A DNA stretch of 64,000 bases from Alkalihalobacterium chitinilyticum (GCF_029028005.1 NZ_JAOTPO010000013.1:62001-126000), one strand, 5' to 3'. Shown: positions 54,000 through 62,585, numbered from the stretch's first letter. Notes: generated from the sequence alone by a model not told the origin. Made by a program: numbers and translations.

Positions 54000-54390
54000 C
54001 ACTTTATTCAGTATCAAGAAATGTTGAGCCATAAGTTGATTATTCGAGCTCGTTTAATCCATTATCAGGAAATGTTGAGCCATAAGTTGATTATTTGAGC
54101 TCATTTTATCCATTATCAGGAAATATTGAGCCATAAGTTGAATATTCGAGCTCACTTTATCCATTATCAGGAAATGTTGAGCCATAAGTTGATTATTCGA
54201 GCTCGTTTAATCCATTATCAGGAAATGTTGAGCCATAAGTTGATTATTTGAGCTCATTTTATCCATTATCAGGAAATATTGAGCCATAAGTTGAATATTC
54301 GAGCTCGTTTTATCCATTATCAGGAAATGTTGGGCCAGAAGTTGATTATTTGAACTCACTTTATCCATTATCAGGAAATGTTGGGCGCAA
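54000..54390. repeat. Repeat family C, locus 3: about eight 51-bp units, inverted orientation
   Basis: Units of exactly 51 bp, CGTTTAATCCATTATCAGG then AAATGTTGAGCCATAAGTTG then ATTATTTGAGCT. They match the reverse complement of the 8.5-kb units (CGAGCCCGCTTTATCCAG, TATCAGGAAATTATGGATC). Copies form a higher-order three-unit period and are more uniform than at locus 2. In 53486-54650 nothing coding is supported; a perfect TACACTTTGCT/AGCAAAGTGTA hairpin lies at 54519-54546, of unknown meaning. Confidence 0.88.
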
Positions 54391-54650
54391 TAATAATTGT
54401 AGAGTGTATTCTTTGTTCTTTATGTGTTGTAGCAGGGATTTGCTGAAGAAACACCAGGTAACTTCAGTGTCTATTATTTTGGTTGATCCACACTTGTGGA
54501 ATGACCTACAGAGCAAAATACACTTTGCTGAATTTAGCAAAGTGTACTGTCGGGGCGGGACTTTTCTTCTGTTTAAAATTTTTGCCTGTATCCTAAATAT
54601 GATGAATTATTGTTTAGTGCTCGATATGAATCACCTTAAATGATCATCAT

Positions 54651-55412
54651 TTAGTCCATCACCAATCCACCGTCAACTACAAGGTTCTGGCCTGTTACAG
54701 CTCGTGCCCATGGTGATGCGAAGAACAGAGCGGTTTCAGCAAATTCTTCTGGTGTCGTTACTTTTTGTAAAGGAGTCGTCGCTTGAATGATCCCAAACAC
54801 TTCTTCTGTTGTGACGCTGCTTGCATCGGTTTCTTTTAAGAGCCCACCCGAAATCATATTTACCGTAATCCCGTATTGCCCGAGCTCTTTAGCCATATTG
54901 CGGGTAAATCCTAGGAGTGCAGCCTTGCCGGTAGTGTATTCATGGTAGGCGACCACTGGATTTTGCACTAAGTTTGTACCTACATTGACAATACGACCAA
55001 ACCCATTTTCCTTCATGTCAGCTAAACATGCTTGGACCGTATTTAATGAACCCTTCACACTTCCTTCAAACTGGGTATTAAAGTTTTCCCATTGAAGTTC
55101 AAACGCATTTTTCTGAGCTACAGGATTGAATTGAAAGTCGATTAACGCATTGTTTAGGATCGTTGTAACTGGGGTTTTAAAGTAATCTTTCGCTTGAGCT
55201 ACCATCGCTTCTACTTGGTCTTTATCTCTCACATCAGCTTGAATAGCGATCGCTTTTTCACCTAATGTCTGAGCCAAGTCTTCTGCCTTTTCCTTACTCT
55301 TAAAATAGTTCACGATGACATTTGCGCCTTCTTTTACAAAAGCCTTAGCCAATGCAGCTCCTACTCCACGACTTGCTCCAGTAATCAATACGGTTTGTTG
55401 CCGTAATTCCAT
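54651..55412 (-). CDS. SDR-family oxidoreductase (FabG-like)
   Basis: 253 aa classical short-chain dehydrogenase: TGASRGVGAALA cofactor loop, the NNA motif in ILNNALIDF, catalytic Tyr and Lys in YHEYTTGKAALLG, and a C-terminal GQNLVVDGG. Reduces a keto group with NAD(P)H; often annotated 3-oxoacyl-ACP reductase, but the substrate is open. The gene is preceded by a TPP riboswitch with terminator, so its expression should fall when thiamine pyrophosphate is plentiful. That ties it to thiamine or a TPP-linked process rather than to fatty acid synthesis. Confidence 0.9.
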   Translation of the reverse strand: MELRQQTVLITGASRGVGAALAKAFVKEGANVIVNYFKSKEKAEDLAQTLGEKAIAIQADVRDKDQVEAMVAQAKDYFKTPVTTILNNALIDFQFNPVAQKNAFELQWENFNTQFEGSVKGSLNTVQACLADMKENGFGRIVNVGTNLVQNPVVAYHEYTTGKAALLGFTRNMAKELGQYGITVNMISGGLLKETDASSVTTEEVFGIIQATTPLQKVTTPEEFAETALFFASPWARAVTGQNLVVDGGLVMD

Positions 55413-55456
55413 AGCAATCCCTCCATTTTATGTAATAAAAATCCAGATTTGCCCGC

Positions 55457-55488
55457 AAAAAAAACTAGGCCTGAAATAAGGACCTAGT
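55457..55488 (-). terminator. Riboswitch-controlled terminator upstream of the SDR gene
   Basis: Minus strand ACTAGGTCC-N8-GGCCTAGT followed by seven to eight T. It lies just after the TPP aptamer and about 45-76 bp before the SDR start, the classic expression platform. Confidence 0.85.
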
Positions 55489-55505
55489 CATAGTTCAAAC
55501 TCAAC

Positions 55506-55597
55506 TACTTCCCTACGCTGGTATCACCCAGATCAGGTCCTGAGGGTCAAAAAGTCTGTTCCTTTTTTCTCAGCCTGAACGACAGGCTCCCCTAGTA
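55506..55597 (-). promoter_or_regulatory. TPP (THI-box) riboswitch
   Basis: Minus strand carries the conserved THI-box parts in order: GGGGAGCCTG, CAGGCTGAGA, GACCCT, then GACCTGATCTGGGTGATACC and AGCGTAGGGAAG. Followed by an intrinsic terminator, so thiamine pyrophosphate should stop transcription before the downstream SDR gene. The next gene on this strand is that SDR gene. Confidence 0.95.
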
Positions 55598-55699
55598 GAG
55601 CATATTCTCTTGGTAAAACTTTCAAATCTATTTCTATTTTATAACTTGACCAAGAATTAATCAATTTAAAGGCTTTGAAATATTAATAGAATATTGAGG

Positions 55700-55755
55700 A
55701 TTCGGCGTAACTTTGATTTTATAGGCGAAACTTTTAATATATCGACGCAACTGTA
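55700..55755. repeat. Repeat family A, second locus (inverted)
   Basis: Three degenerate units read on the minus strand as AGTTGCGTCGATATATTA, AGTTTCGCCTATAAAATC and AGTTACGCCGA, the same family as at 1203-1390 but opposite on the chromosome. Confidence 0.65.
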
Positions 55756-55854
55756 CTTCCTACACCAATGCTTCGTTCGGCATCATACTCAATAACAGTT
55801 TGCGCCAAAATAAGGCCTTGCCTCGTTACAAGGCATTAACACTGAAACCGATTC

Positions 55855-57039
55855 CTATACCGCATTTTCTACACGATTTTTCATCCACGAATACAACAAT
55901 AACCCGAGGATCAACACGGATTGTCCAACAAAGACGACTGCATCCCAAAAGACAGGATCGTTGACCGGTTGCAAAAAGCCTGGAAGTATTTTCGAATAAG
56001 CATAAATCGTCTGTGGAATAAAATAAAAGATAAATAGACTGCAAGTTAATAAGATTCCGGTTACATAAAAGATAGAATACAGCTTCACCGTTTTCTCTTC
56101 TCCAGCAAACGTTTCTGTTGCAGTTGGGCTTTTGATCCACGGCACCCACCGACTTAACAGCTTTCTCCCGTTTTCCATCACATTGTAACAACCTGTACAA
56201 TTTTCAAAAACATAATATAAATCCGTTTTCATGTAAAAACAACATTGATAGATCGTACGAATAAAGATATCAAGGACGATGAGCCCTAAAATTCCCGCGA
56301 TCAAACCGTGACTTACATCAAAAAAGAGCTGCAAACTTAAAGCGATAAAAAGCATCAACTGATCAAAGCATAAACCGCCAAAGTACAATATATTTCTCTG
56401 TTTAGGTGCGAGCTTCCATGCAGGTGTTAAATCCGTTTCAAACACAACAAAAAATAACCGGTGTCCGACTCCGAGTTTTGCTGGTAAATCATAAGAGCGG
56501 ACGGCTAAAATGTGCCCGAGTTCATGGATCAATACTAGCACCAATGAAACTCCCATCCAGGTTAACAAGCTAGGCATGACCGTTTCAAATAAAAAGATAT
56601 CCTTATAACTAGGAAACAATTGCGGATTAACAATAAAAAATAAAACGTTAATAGCTAGTAAAACGACATACCATTTATTCGAGAACCGGTTAAAAAAGAA
56701 ACGTCCAACAATGGAAGGAATCCATGTAAACCCCGAGTCTGATGATCGGTTCTTCTCCACTTCAACCGTTACACCGTCCACTTCTTTAATTAACTGTAAT
56801 TCCAAAAGTTGCTCAGCAAAATCGACCATATCTATCGTTTCTTCTGGGTATGTTTGTTTTAGATCGATTTCAATTTGTTCCAGGGAGCCCCCACGATTGA
56901 TCTGTTCAATTGCATCAATACAAACTTGCGGCATCTCATAAAACTCACCAGATGTTACTTCTTCAACAATATAATGTTTTTTATCTTTACGAATGGTTAA
57001 CGGCTGTAATGTCAGTTTCGATTGAAGTGATAGCTTCAT
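55855..57039 (-). CDS. Membrane zinc metalloprotease (M50-like) with PqqD/RRE-like domain
   Basis: 394 aa. Residues about 18-92 (KHYIVEEVTSGEFYEMPQV, IEIDLKQTYPEETIDMVDFA) look like a PqqD-type RiPP recognition element. Then five to seven membrane helices with the metalloprotease site H172-E-x-x-H176 in VLIHELGHILAV and the third ligand probably D273 in MKTDLYYVFEN, as in peptide-processing M50 proteins such as YydH-type. CxGC-type cysteines (C281, C284) follow. AGGGAAGG ribosome-binding site. A 21-codon peptide gene with a strong ribosome-binding site lies 78 bp upstream, separated by a terminator. Likely processes that peptide; no radical SAM or ABC genes are adjacent. Confidence 0.85.
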   Translation of the reverse strand: MKLSLQSKLTLQPLTIRKDKKHYIVEEVTSGEFYEMPQVCIDAIEQINRGGSLEQIEIDLKQTYPEETIDMVDFAEQLLELQLIKEVDGVTVEVEKNRSSDSGFTWIPSIVGRFFFNRFSNKWYVVLLAINVLFFIVNPQLFPSYKDIFLFETVMPSLLTWMGVSLVLVLIHELGHILAVRSYDLPAKLGVGHRLFFVVFETDLTPAWKLAPKQRNILYFGGLCFDQLMLFIALSLQLFFDVSHGLIAGILGLIVLDIFIRTIYQCCFYMKTDLYYVFENCTGCYNVMENGRKLLSRWVPWIKSPTATETFAGEEKTVKLYSIFYVTGILLTCSLFIFYFIPQTIYAYSKILPGFLQPVNDPVFWDAVVFVGQSVLILGLLLYSWMKNRVENAV

Positions 57040-57068
57040 GTTTGTGCCTTCCCTCTATAAAAATAAAT

Positions 57069-57096
57069 AAGGATGCCCAGTGTTTCTAGCATCCTT
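57069..57096 (-). terminator. Attenuating terminator between peptide and protease genes
   Basis: Minus strand AAGGATGC-N12-GCATCCTT followed by ATTTATTTTTAT. Its place between a tiny upstream gene and its putative processing enzyme fits the usual scheme of high peptide and low enzyme expression. Confidence 0.8.
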
Positions 57097-57117
57097 ATAA
57101 TAAATTATCAGCATTAT

Positions 57118-57183
57118 TTATCGTCCGAAATATGTGCACCACCAGCAAGTTAATTTAATCTTTTTTAATTTACGAATTTTCAT
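57118..57183 (-). CDS. 21-residue candidate precursor peptide
   Basis: ATG at 57183 to TAA at 57118. The peptide has a strongly basic first half (MKIRKLKKIK, six Lys/Arg) and an aromatic, cysteine-bearing end (LT then CWWCTYFGR). The ribosome-binding site AGGAGGTGA with nine-base spacing is among the best in the window. It starts 33 bp after the HD-GYP stop and is followed by a terminator and then by the RRE-like/M50 protease gene. Leader-core layout, size and partner suggest a ribosomally made, processed peptide such as a signal or bacteriocin-like product. I recognise no known family; the function is inferred from context. Confidence 0.65.
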   Translation of the reverse strand: MKIRKLKKIKLTCWWCTYFGR

Positions 57184-57216
57184 AGTTTTTCACCTCCTCT
57201 TCCTTGTAAAATTTAA

Positions 57217-58362
57217 TCATTTTACTTTCGTGTCTGGCCACGGATAGTTTTTATGATATTCACACCAAGAAGGATAAACTTTTTCAAATAATTCAACTAT
57301 CTGAGGATCAAACTGAGAGCCTTTTCCATCGACGATTCTTCTATAGGCTTCACTAACCGGCATTGCCGAACGGTAGGATCTAGAAGAAGTCATCGCATCA
57401 AAAGCATCCGCTACAGAAGTAATTCTAGCTAGTAATGGTATGTTCGCACCTTGTAATTGTTCGGGGTACCCTTTCCCGTCCCAACGTTCATGATGGTACT
57501 TAATGACATCAAGGTGTTCGGCTACACCTTCAACGTGTTTAACCGCTTCAGCCCCCACAGTCGGATGGCTCTTAATCAGTTCAAACTCCTCTTGAGTAAG
57601 TCTGCCTGGCTTCATTAGTATCGAGTCCGGAATATGGATTTTTCCAATATCGTGCAATAAACAAACATTATAAAAAGAGTTCAGTTCAACTTCTTTAAAC
57701 TTCCCTGTTTCTTTAGCTAAGGACATTGCGTAATCGGCTACTCTTTCACTATGGCCTCTCGTGTATGGGTCCTTCAGCTCTAAAGTTGAAATAATTCCTT
57801 TTACAATTCCTTCTAACTGTTTATCATAGGAATTCTTAAGAGCCGATAGATAGCTAATAAAACGATTAAGAAGAATGAAAGCTATTAAGGCTAAAACAGC
57901 TACAATAAGCATCGGCTGCATCACAGCAAGGTCTTGGATGACTAAGCCGACAATACCTAAACGAACAATAGTACCTAAGGATACGAGTACAAAATAAAAC
58001 TTATTTACAAAAATAGGCGAGAATAAAACAATCATTAATTCTACAATATTCCCGCTGCTATACGAATTGGGGTTGTCCCAGTAAATGATGATGTCGTTAA
58101 AGATTGTTAAAAGTGAAAAGGTAAAAAAATAAACATATTTGATCGTTTCAGGTTGATTGTTTTTTAATAGATAAATTGCAATCGGTAATAGCCCAATAAC
58201 GATAATATGAAACCAATAGCCTAAACCATCATTAGGCAGTCCAGGTTCTGCTCTTATAAAAAAGTAATAAATAATATCATACGAGAAAAAAATGATATAG
58301 AACAGCATTAAAAACCATTTAATGGTTTGGTGCTCTTCATTTAATCTAATTTGATTTTGCAT
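57217..58362 (-). CDS. HD-GYP domain protein with N-terminal membrane sensor
   Basis: 381 aa. Five to six membrane helices (residues about 15-172) form a sensor module, then a short helix and an HD-GYP phosphodiesterase domain: VCLLHDIGKIHIPDSILMK, KSHPTVGAEAV, and the hallmark YHHERWDGKGYPEQLQG, followed by ITSVADAFDAMTSSRSYR. Expected to degrade cyclic di-GMP (or a related dinucleotide) in response to a membrane or extracellular signal. It lies directly upstream of the 21-residue peptide gene, so a functional link through an external peptide signal is conceivable. Nothing is seen in the 440-bp gap 58363-58803. Confidence 0.92.
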   Translation of the reverse strand: MQNQIRLNEEHQTIKWFLMLFYIIFFSYDIIYYFFIRAEPGLPNDGLGYWFHIIVIGLLPIAIYLLKNNQPETIKYVYFFTFSLLTIFNDIIIYWDNPNSYSSGNIVELMIVLFSPIFVNKFYFVLVSLGTIVRLGIVGLVIQDLAVMQPMLIVAVLALIAFILLNRFISYLSALKNSYDKQLEGIVKGIISTLELKDPYTRGHSERVADYAMSLAKETGKFKEVELNSFYNVCLLHDIGKIHIPDSILMKPGRLTQEEFELIKSHPTVGAEAVKHVEGVAEHLDVIKYHHERWDGKGYPEQLQGANIPLLARITSVADAFDAMTSSRSYRSAMPVSEAYRRIVDGKGSQFDPQIVELFEKVYPSWCEYHKNYPWPDTKVK

Positions 58363-58803
58363 TACTTGCTCCTAACTACTTTTACTACTCCGACAAAGTT
58401 CTAGAAAATCCTACCAATTACTCCACAAGTCGAGGTTTTACGCTATTTTCATACTACAATAATTAGTAGCTTTTCACTATGACATTAATACCTATTTTTG
58501 ATTGTTACTATTATCTTATAAAAATGGAAATAGAGTATTTTCTTGTTTCTTTAGACCTTAGTTTGTTCCTTTATATCCCACATAAAGGATAAATTTAGTA
58601 GGATTGATTTTAGGATGTTTTTAAAGTATTATTTATCTTCAACCTATTGGACTACTGTATGAAGTTTTTTGAAACACCGATTTAAATTGTTTAATATGGA
58701 TTGCGTCTCGAAAATCTTTGTATACAATAGAAGTAGAACCTGCTGCCAATCTCTCTTTGGTAATAAGGTCATGAGATCGAGATGAATGAAAGGAAATACA
58801 GAC

Positions 58804-59106
58804 ATGATAAAAAAATCTGATATTCATGAACGGTTAGCTTCATTAATTGGACAAGAGTTGACCAATGAAAACTTACATGATGCATTATTTTGTGATGAAA
58901 AGCATATAAAAATCCGACGCCGTGTACGAAATGGTACACATTCTTATCTAAACTATAAAGTTAGATCTGCTCCAACCAATAACGGGCAACCCGTCGTCGA
59001 TATTACCATTTCCGGTACCCCGAACATTTACCGCTTGGCCCTTGAAGAAAAAGACGGGAAACTGATCATTCTATCTGAGCCAAGAATTAACTTTTCGGTT
59101 TTGTAA
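58804..59106 (+). CDS. Hypothetical protein
   Basis: 100 aa, soluble. Helical N-terminus (KKSDIHERLASLIGQELTNE) followed by a beta-rich half (IKIRRRVRNGTHSYLNYKV, PVVDITISGTPNIYRLAL). Start at ATG 58804, nine bases after AAAGGA; an ATG at 58786 overlaps that site. No recognised family. Ends before a bidirectional terminator shared with the GGDEF gene. Confidence 0.72.
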   Translation: MIKKSDIHERLASLIGQELTNENLHDALFCDEKHIKIRRRVRNGTHSYLNYKVRSAPTNNGQPVVDITISGTPNIYRLALEEKDGKLIILSEPRINFSVL

Positions 59107-59144
59107 GAATATTAACGAATCTTAGATGAATTTTAACGCATATA

Positions 59145-59177
59145 AAAACACCTATCGTACTTAAAGATAGGTGTTTT
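59145..59177. terminator. Bidirectional terminator
   Basis: AAAACACCTATC-N9-GATAGGTGTTTTC between convergent genes ending at 59106 (+) and 59258 (-). Confidence 0.9.
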
Positions 59178-59257
59178 CGTATATCTCTTTTTCCCTTTAC
59201 TCAATCGAACGCTCATACAAATTGTCTGTCTAACAGCAACTGCTTTTTCAGACGCGA

Positions 59258-60844
59258 CTACGCAATTCGATCATTCGGTGACCAAATCGTCGTCCTGTTC
59301 CTGCCACTAGATTTTGATTGGTACATTGCTTTATCTGCAAATAAAAATAGTTCATCTAACGAATGGGTATGAAATGGGAACTCTGATATCCCTAAAGAAA
59401 TAGTGATTGATGTGCCTACAGTTGTGGTTGTATTCTCCAATCTAGCCCGAATTTTTTCTGCAACGATAAAAGCTTCTTTAGAAGTAGTATCCGGGAGCAG
59501 TAAGATAAACTCTTCTCCCCCAAACCGAAAGAAGTGATCTTGTTTTCTTATCAGAGATTGAACCATCTCCGTTAAGTCTTTTAAAACTTCATCTCCTTGT
59601 AAATGCCCATACGTATCATTAATTGATTTAAAATGATCAATATCAAGGATCACTAGTGAAAATAGTTGTCCGTCATTCACCAATCTGGTCATCACTTCGT
59701 TGAACTTTCGCCGATTTGGTAATTCAGTCAGTGTGTCTGTCATGGCTTCTTCTACAAGTTTTTGATTATTCTGTTGAACGGTTTCTATCGCAATTTTTAC
59801 ACTTTGAGTTAAAAGATCTGCTTCTCGATTCCAATGAGATTTAGGAATAGTGACCCGTACTTCTCGTTCGGTACCTAGCTGGTTGACTAGGTCTGCCAGC
59901 TCTATAAATGGTTTGGCTAGTTTTCTGGCAAAAGTCAAGGAAATTAATAATATCAAGATAAAAGGAACTAGTATCGTTAGAATTAAGTTTTGAATATGAT
60001 TTTTTTGTAGTTCATTGACAGAAGAAACAGGCGTTTGTTGGACGACACCCCAGCTTATTTCAGGAATGTAGTTGTAAGCAGCATACATCGGGACACCTTT
60101 TGTATTCACCACGTATTCCTTGCCGCTTTCACCTTGTAAAAGTTTAGAAACTACTGTATTTCCCCTGACTTCGTCCCCAATACGGTTCATATCAGGGTGG
60201 AACAGAATTTTTCCTTGTGGTCCAACGACAAAGTAATAAGAACCATTACTTTCAATATTATCATTCCCCAGAATTTCATTAAGAACGTTCTCTTCTTGTA
60301 GGTAGATCGAACCACCAATAATTCCTTTGTAATTTCCTTCACTATCGAACAAAGGTTCACTCAATAAAACTAGCATTCGTCCTGAAGGTGCGATATAAGG
60401 AGGTGTTAACATCCGGACTTTCGCATCCACTACATCTTTCGTCATCCCTGTAACCGCTTCCCCTTTTAATCCAACAGTAATAGGTGCTATATTCTGAATG
60501 ACTCCTGTTTCATCTATCCATGCAAGGGAATTAAAATATCTGCTGCTTTTCTTCAAAAGTTCAAGGTAATCCTGTATTTCTTCGTCTGTCATCTGAGGAT
60601 TATTCGAAAGAAAATAACTGATCTCTTGCAGGCTGATTTTCATTGATTTAAACAGCGAATCCACGGAACTACTTATCTTCTCTGACTTTGAATAATTTAA
60701 AGATAAATGAGTATCTATCAGTGACCTCTTCTCGGACTGATAGGATGCAAACAACAAAATGACAGTAGTTAATAAAACTGATGTAGTAATAAGACCGATT
60801 AGTAAAGTTGTTAGTTTTAATTTTCGTTTAAATAATGTTTTCAT
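59258..60844 (-). CDS. Diguanylate cyclase with extracytoplasmic Cache sensor
   Basis: 528 aa. Helix 1 (about 11-32), a dCache-like extracytoplasmic domain (about 33-283; MLVLLSEPLFDSEGNYKGII, GSYYFVVGPQGKILFHPDM), helix 2 (about 284-305) with a HAMP-like stretch, and a C-terminal GGDEF domain: DTLTELPNRRKFNEVM, LVILDIDHFKSINDTYGHLQ and the active-site RFGGEEFILLLP. An intact GGEEF indicates c-di-GMP synthesis under an external ligand signal. Together with the HD-GYP gene 1 kb away it provides both halves of c-di-GMP turnover. Confidence 0.93.
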   Translation of the reverse strand: MKTLFKRKLKLTTLLIGLITTSVLLTTVILLFASYQSEKRSLIDTHLSLNYSKSEKISSSVDSLFKSMKISLQEISYFLSNNPQMTDEEIQDYLELLKKSSRYFNSLAWIDETGVIQNIAPITVGLKGEAVTGMTKDVVDAKVRMLTPPYIAPSGRMLVLLSEPLFDSEGNYKGIIGGSIYLQEENVLNEILGNDNIESNGSYYFVVGPQGKILFHPDMNRIGDEVRGNTVVSKLLQGESGKEYVVNTKGVPMYAAYNYIPEISWGVVQQTPVSSVNELQKNHIQNLILTILVPFILILLISLTFARKLAKPFIELADLVNQLGTEREVRVTIPKSHWNREADLLTQSVKIAIETVQQNNQKLVEEAMTDTLTELPNRRKFNEVMTRLVNDGQLFSLVILDIDHFKSINDTYGHLQGDEVLKDLTEMVQSLIRKQDHFFRFGGEEFILLLPDTTSKEAFIVAEKIRARLENTTTTVGTSITISLGISEFPFHTHSLDELFLFADKAMYQSKSSGRNRTTIWSPNDRIA

Positions 60845-60904
60845 GAGAAAGATCCAATCCTAAAAAGATACATTTGGTAATTTCCGTAACTTTTATATTA
60901 TACA

Positions 60905-60942
60905 CAAAAAACTAGCGAAAAAAGACTATTTTCACTAGTTTA
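60905..60942 (-). terminator. Terminator after the 93-aa membrane protein gene
   Basis: Hairpin ACTAG(C/T)GAAAA around AAGACTA with a T-rich tail on the minus strand (CTAGTTTTTTG), just beyond the stop at 60986. Confidence 0.7.
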
Positions 60943-60985
60943 ATATATTTGGTAATCTGGTGCGGTTCCGTAACTCGTATTTAGA

Positions 60986-61267
60986 TCAAACAAAAACAAA
61001 GGTATAGATTAATAATGCGAAAATGGACAGCGTTAATACCCCATCCTTGATCGTCATCTTAACCCCCTTTTTCTTGTTATACCAAAATATCTTTGAAACC
61101 ATTAAAATAAATAGCCAAATAAGGACACAAGTAATAAAAAGATGAATGAAAGGATGTTCATTAATAATAAAAAAGGCAAATAGCCCTATAATTAGTAAGA
61201 AAATAAAAAATTTAATAATGGTATATTTTTTCGAGTTAAAGAAAAACTCTATCATGTCTTCATTCAT
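60986..61267 (-). CDS. Small three-helix membrane protein
   Basis: 93 aa with three hydrophobic helices (KFFIFLLIIGLFAFFIIN, FIHLFITCVLIWLFILM, MTIKDGVLTLSIFALLIYTF) and basic loops. Likely integral in the cytoplasmic membrane. No family recognised. GGAGGGG ribosome-binding site upstream. Confidence 0.7.
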   Translation of the reverse strand: MNEDMIEFFFNSKKYTIIKFFIFLLIIGLFAFFIINEHPFIHLFITCVLIWLFILMVSKIFWYNKKKGVKMTIKDGVLTLSIFALLIYTFVFV

Positions 61268-61476
61268 CTTCCCCTCCTTCTAACCTTTTTTTCTGCAATA
61301 CTGTTATCAATAAAAATGGTTACACAGATTTAAAATATTCACAAACCATTAGGTATAATTATACTTTTTTTCTAGATACTAACTTAATCTGTTGTTCTAT
61401 ATATACCTTACCATAAAAAACCAAAACAAGTCATAGATCTTTATAACTCAACCATACTAAGGTTCTTTTCATATAA

Positions 61477-61512
61477 AAAGATGCAGAGATACACATCTCT
61501 GCATCATATTGC
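61477..61512 (-). terminator. Terminator after the cupin gene
   Basis: Minus strand GATGCAGAGATGTGTATCTCTGCATCTTTTT, directly after the stop at 61528. Confidence 0.9.
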
Positions 61513-61527
61513 TTTATAATCAGAAAA

Positions 61528-62097
61528 CTACTTGCCTTGCAAGTAGTCTGGTAGATACTTATTTTTTAACGATTTTTCTACTCCAAACCACCTGCCTAAA
61601 TTCGCTAAGTTATTAAACAATAGGTATTGCACAGCTTTTGGGATTTCACAAATATACGTATCTTGCATTTTTAAGATTAATGCTGTATGAATCATATTTT
61701 TCGGCAGCCCTTTTTCATTGACCTTTCTGTCCTCAATTAAACCATAACCAATGCGCATCGATTCTTCAAATTGATGGCCGGGTGTCAACCTGACAGTAAA
61801 CGTTACTGGTTCGTTCGAAGTATTAGTAAAACGATGATTGACACCTACTGGAACAGTCACTCGGTCGCCAGGTGTTAATTTTATTTCTTCCTCGCGCACT
61901 GTAACCATTAATTCCCCTTTCTCTACTTCAAACGTTTCTTCGAAGGCTAAATGATAGTGAAGCGGCGGACCTTCCCCTTCTGGTGGCAGCTTTACTCGAA
62001 TGAATAAGTATTCCTGATTCGTTTCGTGACAGGACTCAACAAAGGTAATTTCCTCCCCTGTAATCCCATGGACAATTGTTCGTTCTGTTGTACTCAA
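61528..62097 (-). CDS. Cupin-domain protein
   Basis: 189 aa single-domain cupin: PPLHYHLAFEETFEVEKGEL carries metal ligands H-x-H and Glu, and PGDRVTVPVGVNHRFTNT the last His. The C-terminal 70 residues are helical (IHTALILKMQDTYICEIPKA, VQYLLFNNLANLGRWFG). May be a small metal-dependent oxygenase or isomerase or a ligand-binding protein. Single gene with terminator. Confidence 0.85.
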   Translation of the reverse strand: MSTTERTIVHGITGEEITFVESCHETNQEYLFIRVKLPPEGEGPPLHYHLAFEETFEVEKGELMVTVREEEIKLTPGDRVTVPVGVNHRFTNTSNEPVTFTVRLTPGHQFEESMRIGYGLIEDRKVNEKGLPKNMIHTALILKMQDTYICEIPKAVQYLLFNNLANLGRWFGVEKSLKNKYLPDYLQGK

Positions 62098-62424
62098 TGT
62101 TTACACTTCCTTTCATTAATTGTAGGACTAACTAAGTGAACATTTATACCGTAATCTAAAGAAGTCTACACACATTATCGTTTGGAAGTTATTCTGTTTT
62201 TGAGGTGAAGTAATGCAGGTTGTAAGCTGCTGCCATATTGAAAAATGTGTTTAACGGATAGTACTTCAATAGACTCATCACTTTCGCAATATATTATATC
62301 TAAATATGGAATTGGTTTCCGTTCTTTTCGTTAAGTTATTACTTTTTTTATGACTATTATCATAGTGTCATAGAACTATGGACCTATTTTATTAATTATA
62401 TATAAGGATTTTCGTATCTATAAA

Positions 62425-62519
62425 TCTTTTACCATGTATCCGCTCATCCAGGACTCGCTCAACAATGGATTGAAAGTAATTTCCGTGAAACACTCGCAGA
62501 GATCGCACGGTTAGTATGA
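62425..62519 (+). pseudogene. Short orphan gene tail
   Basis: In the 546-bp gap 62098-62643, a plus-strand frame reads SAHPGLAQQWIESNFRETLA then EIARLV-stop (TGA at 62517), protein-like but without a start and preceded by a stop. Parent gene not recognised. The rest of the gap is AT-rich with no supported gene. Confidence 0.35.
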
Positions 62520-62585
62520 ACTTTTATGGACCCCTTTGCCACTGGTGAACTGAAAAATATAAAAGTTTTCATTGAATTTAAAGCA

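Noticed and set aside
54350-54643. Plus-strand 97-aa frame after the family C array
   Set aside because: It begins inside the repeat, has no ribosome-binding site and no recognisable domain.
57170-57220. 16-codon frame overlapping the HD-GYP stop codon (ATGA)
   Set aside because: It has no ribosome-binding site of its own and ends just inside the 21-residue peptide start; the AGGAGG lies within it and serves the next gene.
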